A stretch of 64,000 nucleotides of DNA, taken from Gyrodactylus bullatarudis (lineage: Eukaryota > Platyhelminthes > Monogenea > Gyrodactylidea > Gyrodactylidae). The notes beneath the pieces are model-generated. The model saw only the letters and a list, made by a program, of their open reading frames with translations, did not search any database and was not told the DNA's origin. How positions within the stretch are numbered: the stretch's first letter is position 1; each line of letters starts with the position of its first letter. Below are positions 59,578 through 64,000 of the stretch, one piece after another. The DNA lies in the NCBI GenBank assembly GCA_012064415.1, contig SSNU01000091.1:1-64000 (forward strand), written 5' to 3'. The position numbers and the translations under genes were made by a program.

Positions 59578-61262
59578 ATGTATAAATCTTTACATCCGTA
59601 TGATGGGAAATATGAGGGCTCACTAGGATTTAGCATTGGAGAAAACTTCCTAAGTCTAAGGAAGGAAAACGAACATTGGTCTTTGGTCGTTGATAAGAAT
59701 AGCAGAATTGGTTATGTTCCAAACAATTGTCTTCAAGAAATATTTGTAAATCATTATTCGTAAATTATTGTTTAGAACTGTGATCCAAAAATAACGCTAG
59801 ATTTTATTGATAATGGATTTCAAGCGCTTGTATCAAAAAAAGCTTCTCAGATCAAAAATTCTTCTTCAATTTTCAAAGAATTGGTCAATTTACGCATGGA
59901 ACTCTTGGCCGCTTCACAAGTTGAAGAATTTCGAGCATCTTCAGACGAAACAAAAAGTCAATTTATCGAAGGAACCTCACTTAAATTTGTTGATATTCTC
60001 CGCAGAAAAACAGGATCCGATTATTTCGTTTGTTTAGAATCTTTAAATTCCATTGTTGATCTCATGAATCAGATTTTCCCGAATAACCAAAATGAAATGG
60101 AATTAATTAAAAATGATCTTCTTAATTATGAGAAGACACATTCCCCAGAAAACTCAGATCTCACAGAATCCTTTGATGCAAAGCTCATTGAAAAATATTT
60201 GAGTTTCATAGAGAAACGTTTGGATAACAAACAAGAGTCCGAATGGAGCCTTCACGAAGACTACTACGACGTTAAGAAGAATCTCAATGATTTTCTTGCC
60301 TTGATATACAATGCTAATCCAAAGACAATCCGAATGAAAATAAAGGAACGTAATTTTCGTATTTATGAAATGCTTGTTGAAATGTATAGAGATGAAAAAC
60401 GAATGGTTATTCGAACTCTCCTCCTTCTCTGTATTGTTGGCCTATGTCAAATTGATAAACAATGTCTAAACTTTGTATGCTCCTCTATTCTTATGGTAGA
60501 GTTGATTCGGGAAATATCACAACTGGCCCCCATAAATCGTGAGTAATTTCAATTTTCTTTCATTTGAGTTTGGAACCAAATTCAATCAATATCACAATAG
60601 ACAGAGGTGCAATGTTTTTGAGTTTACATCAGATAGTTTAATAAAAATTTATTGAATATTTTCATAGTAACCTTCAAGTAAAAATAAATCCTACCAATAA
60701 GTATCAATAAATATTAAAAGCATTCTACATCAACTGCCTAGCTTTTCTTGAAAATTTTTTCATTGTATATCTTACGTAATAAAATACAAACTTATTTACC
60801 TATCAAAATTTTAATAAAATAATAATTCCAGATCAGTCCCATTACATCACATGTCTCAGGGTCTTATCGATGCTGCTAGCGAATTGCAAGGAGATCTCAA
60901 TACAAGTAATGAGTGAGTTTTTTCCGGTTGAATACATAAATTTCTCAACGTTCAATGTTGATAACTAAAATCAGCCTCCACTATTTATATCTTTCACGCT
61001 ATTTTATCCTAGTCAGTTGGGAGAATACGAGGATTGGACAAGATGTAAAGTTAATCAGGAGTTACATCATTTCCTAAATCTCATTATAGGTTTTCGAGTC
61101 TTGTTGATTTTTTGATGCAATTTTCGATAACTCAAGTCTCTAATTTTTCTAGGTAATTTATCAAAGGATTTTTTCACAAATCTCCTCATGAAAATATCGC
61201 CAGAGGGAGTCTTTCTAACGGAAACTCCGGAAGATGAAGCGGCCAAAAGAAGATCAAACTCT
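59578..61262 (+). CDS. NCKIPSD/SPIN90-like SH3 protein (5' part)
   Basis: Exons 59578-59745, 59776-60538, 60832-60916, 61013-61089 and 61153-61262 join in phase. The first holds an N-terminal SH3 domain beginning M-Y-K-S-L-H-P-Y, with N-E-H-W-S-L and G-Y-V-P-N-N-C-L. A 30-nt intron follows, then a helical stretch. Residues about 200-330 carry the SPIN90 armadillo-like region: S-E-W-S-L-H-E-D-Y-Y-D-V, E-M-L-V-E-M-Y-R and L-L-L-L-C-I-V-G-L-C. The proline-rich middle of vertebrate NCKIPSD is missing. SPIN90 binds NCK, Arp2/3 and formins and seeds linear actin filaments. Exons 3-5 are less certain: the 60916 donor is weak and chosen to keep phase. The gene probably continues to the exon at 63320-63536, with a matching phase-0 join. 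Confidence 0.72.
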
Positions 61263-61308
61263 GTAAGATATTTTTCCATCCAAATCTTGTCTATCAAGCA
61301 TAATTATC

Positions 61309-61603
61309 TTAACCCTTCATGTCCCATTGTTCCACCAGTGGAACACAACTTTTTCTTGAGCGATAATTTTAACTGAAAGATACCTAAAACACTTTGTTTA
61401 TCCCTCATTAGAAAGGAAATTTATTAAACTACAAAATCATGTATAAGCCATAAAGATAGGTTACTTGAAGAAGGGTGATTTTTTGAAAATAAGGTGGCTT
61501 TCAAAAAGGAATTCAGATTCGGAATCAGCGTAATTATTTTGGTTAGGTGGCAAATTTTCTCATTTGTGTGATGAAAAAAATAATTTGGGACGTGAAGGGT
61601 TAA
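61309..61603. repeat. piggyBac-type non-autonomous element (TTAA flanks)
   Basis: TTAA at 61309-61312 followed by C-C-C-T-T-C-A-T-G-T-C-C-C-A, and its inverted copy (one mismatch in 14 bp) ending in TTAA at 61600-61603. A TTAA target with CCC-starting ends is the piggyBac signature. 295 bp, no ORF. Inserted 46 bp after the last inferred donor of the SPIN90-like gene, so inside its 2-kb intron if the gene continues. Confidence 0.75.
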
Positions 61604-62526
61604 ACTATAATTTAAGTCTAAACTTACATGGTCTGGTCAAACAAAAACCGAATGAATCTAATCAATAAAGGTCAATTCTGTATATTTCACCTGGTCATTT
61701 CACTCATTGATTAGAAATATTTCATCGACTGTTGCTCTTAGAAAATGAACAGCATATTCACCTGTTCTTTAAGCATATCTCTATTCTAAGTATTTCAATT
61801 TAACTGTATAGATTATGTCGAAATGATTTATCTGGAAATATATAGATAAAATATACTTGAAAAACATTAATACATATTCTCTACATTCCTTCTAGTAGTT
61901 GTTGTGCGATTCCTCACTTTTGTTGAGTCCTTTTCATAAACTTCCTATCCAAAAATCTATCTAGGTGTGGGTTATCTAGGAATTTCTTCTGATTGATTGA
62001 CTGGCATCGTTGAGTTAAATTTTTCAACATTCCTTTCATAGCTATGAATGGGAGATGGATACAGGGTACACATTTTAGACTATTCTGTAACTCATTTCAT
62101 TACAACTCATTTCTGGTTGATCTAAACCAAGTTGACATGAAGTTGAGAATTTACCTTAATTAATAATACATAAAGTCAAGGGAAAATTTATTTTTTGAAT
62201 TCCATAATGAAAAGATCACACGAGTTGTTGAGATAAGAAAAATTTAAGGTGGTTTTTTAAATTACGAAAATGCATCGATGAAAATTCTATCGATTTTGAA
62301 GATTTTAAAGAAATTTGATATTTGTGATCAATAGGGCCAAAAATTTACAAATTTCGAATTTTAGCTCAATTACTTCTAAATCGTAGGAATTTTCTTTCAA
62401 AAACTAATTTGGGTCAAGGATAAAAAAGTTTTTAGCACATAATTTTACATATATCTGTATACTTAATTAAATAAAAGGTGACAAAATTGGATGTAATTCA
62501 CAGTAGTAAAATACAGGTTGAATATA

Positions 62527-62955
62527 GTACATGTCAGTCACACATTCCTTCTCTATCTCTCTTTGTTTGATGATGTAAGCCCCTTATTATTAACCCTAAG
62601 AACTTAATAAAAACAGCATTTTCAAATCTAAATATCTTTGTTTAGAAGAAAGATATTTGAACATTTCAAAATGCTATCAGTATTAGAAAATTGCACTCTT
62701 TAAGATGATCTAAGTTTCAGAATTATGTGTTGAATAATAAGCGAGACAGAATATGATTAAATCACCTGCTATAATTTTGATTTACTCGATTAAAAAGTTT
62801 CACATTTCTTTATTAAAAACAAAAGTTACATAGGTATTTGATCCTGGTAACAAGTGTTCCCCTGAAGCTCATTTCCTTTCAGAAACAAATGATATCTTTC
62901 TTCGCTTATCATCAAACAAAGAGAGATAGAGAAGGAATGTGTGACTGACATGTAC
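62527..62955. repeat. Non-autonomous element with 48-bp perfect inverted ends and TA flanks
   Basis: The first 48 bp from 62527 (G-T-A-C-A-T-G-T-C-A-G-T-C-A-C...) and last 48 bp to 62955 are exact inverted copies. Both ends are bordered by TA. 429 bp with no coding capacity. Exact arms mean recent insertion or conversion. TA duplication suggests mobilisation by a Tc1/mariner-class transposase, but the ends are unlike the Tc1 element at 50705. Confidence 0.8.
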
Positions 62956-63179
62956 TAGTAGGTAAGACGCACCATTTTGGACTTGGAAAAATTTACACTT
63001 ATTCTACTCCATTACCGATAATTTTATATAATACCCAAATTATGTTTGAAATGTGTCAGAATTTATTGAAAAATTCCTTACTTAAGAATACATATGACAA
63101 GTTTTTCGTACATATTTTTGTGGCCCTAGTGATCAAAATCAGCAATTTCTTCTATTTCAATACCTCATGGGCTAATTTC

Positions 63180-63295
63180 CTGATGGAATTAAAAATAATT
63201 AATATTTTGGTTCCTGACTTTCCGGGAGAAAAATGCATTGAGATTTTCGTAAAAATAGTAAATTCCCCCTTTGTTCATATTAATAATAACAAAAT
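63180..63295. repeat. Family-A foldback fragment
   Basis: Contains the family-A right-arm block (C-C-T-G-A-C-T-T-x-C-C-G-G-G-A-G-A-A-A-A and G-A-G-A-T-T-T-T-C-G-T-A-A-A-A). The outer end is degraded. Ends just before the exon at 63320. Confidence 0.4.
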
Positions 63296-63319
63296 CTAAC
63301 CTTTAATTATCCTATATAG

Positions 63320-63536
63320 ATATCAGATCGAAAGTCGATAAACTTGAACAATCTATCCATCAAAGAGAAGTTTTTCCTCGGCCAGTTAGACGAGGCAGCA
63401 TTCTCCTTCATAGTCTCAGCAAATAAACACATGGACGTGAATGATGAGATGAGTCCTCTTGTCGAGTGCATCCGAGACAATTTGAGCTTGTCAAAAAAGA
63501 TTTTGGAGAATCTCCTCATTAATTTCAACTGGGAAA
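63320..63536 (+). CDS. Probable internal exon of unassigned gene (maybe the SPIN90-like gene)
   Basis: A 217-nt open stretch with an AG acceptor before 63320 and a GTGAGT donor after 63536. It encodes a helical segment: S-I-N-L-N-N-L-S-I-K-E-K-F-F-L-G-Q-L-D-E-A, then P-L-V-E-C-I-R-D-N-L-S-L-S-K-K-I-L-E-N-L-L. Its entry phase (0) equals the exit phase of the exon ending at 61262, so it may be the next exon of that gene after a 2-kb intron. The sequence does not resemble the C-terminus of vertebrate NCKIPSD, so a separate gene starting upstream is also possible. The exit phase is 1 and no following exon was found before the window ends. Confidence 0.5.
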
Positions 63537-64000
63537 GTGAGTTTTTTTATTGATAAATTATGATTATTCCTCAATGTGAATCTACATTGGAGATATGTAA
63601 CGAAAAACATTTTTTCTGACTCTCCTCCTTCTATCCAGTTACCAGATTTGTAAATTTTCATTCAATTCTACTAGCCCTTTACTATGATGTTGTTTTATTC
63701 ACATATTCTTTGAAGATTTTCGAAAATTACAAAATTACAATTCATTACTATTCAATGAATGAAATCTTTGAATATTATAATGCGATTTCGAGGCTTATTT
63801 CAACAATATTACAGCTCAGCAGACTTTCTGTACTTTTTATAGGAGATTATAATATTCAACTGATAAAGGCTTTCAACTACCACCACCCTTTTCTTTGAAC
63901 ATTCTTTTTTTACAATGACCATTCTTTGTTTTTATTTTAGAAAGGTCACATTTCAAAAATAATAATAAATTGAAATTCAATTATAGAATTTAAAAATTTC
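63537..64000. other. Right edge, presumed intron
   Basis: Follows a GTGAGT donor and contains no exon I can support before the window ends. Confidence 0.4.

Noticed and set aside
1..64000. CRISPR arrays, bacterial operons, riboswitches, rRNA or tRNA genes
   Set aside because: None seen; gene structure is spliceosomal and eukaryotic throughout, with no regularly spaced short direct repeats.

Overview
The window is nuclear DNA of a metazoan. It is AT-rich, the genes are split by spliceosomal introns, and the protein set is animal-specific: SLC4 anion exchanger, diacylglycerol lipase, large lipid transfer protein, FCHO endocytic adaptor, Spinster transporter and an NCKIPSD/SPIN90-like protein. 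A striking trait is intron size. Many introns inferred from frame-preserving GT-AG joins are only 25-60 nt long (25 nt in the eIF4E gene, 28 nt in the lipase gene, two of 30 nt), next to others of 0.6-6 kb swollen by transposons. The phylum cannot be fixed from this sequence. It is a small-intron invertebrate, and no trans-splicing or operon evidence was found.

Layout, left to right: (1) 1-4521, a partial SLC4 paralogue on the minus strand, with a Penelope-like fragment at its 3' side and a decayed hAT-like transposase in its first intron. (2) 4522-8743, a gene-free transposon graveyard with Tc1 and LINE relics, foldback elements and a hammerhead-like motif. (3) 8744-14939, a complete 11-exon SLC4 gene (minus). 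(4) 15668-17763, a near-complete but broken Penelope-like retroelement with reverse transcriptase and GIY-YIG domains. (5) 20662-25654, a housekeeping cluster: eIF4E family (minus), proteasome subunit PSMD8/Rpn12 (minus) and a diacylglycerol lipase (plus) sharing a 104-bp promoter region with PSMD8. (6) 26747-38141, a giant large-lipid-transfer-protein gene, 3,759 aa, mostly one 9.8-kb exon. (7) 38987-40672, two unrecognised coding regions. (8) 42735-56002, a 12-exon FCHO-type F-BAR/muHD gene (minus), one intron of which holds a young full-length Tc1 transposon and several foldback elements. (9) 56184-57332, RNA polymerase I subunit RPA49 (plus), divergent from FCHO and convergent with a Spinster-family MFS transporter (57406-59426, minus). 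(10) 59578-63536, an SH3 gene of the NCKIPSD/SPIN90 type (plus) that may run off the window.

There is no operon logic. Neighbours pair head-to-head (PSMD8/lipase, FCHO/RPA49, Spinster/NCKIPSD) or tail-to-tail (RPA49/Spinster). FCHO and NCKIPSD both serve endocytosis and actin, and the lipase, lipid carrier and Spinster all handle lipids, but I read this as coincidence. All exon structures were assembled by eye from phase-consistent GT-AG joins and family resemblance; none is backed by transcript data.
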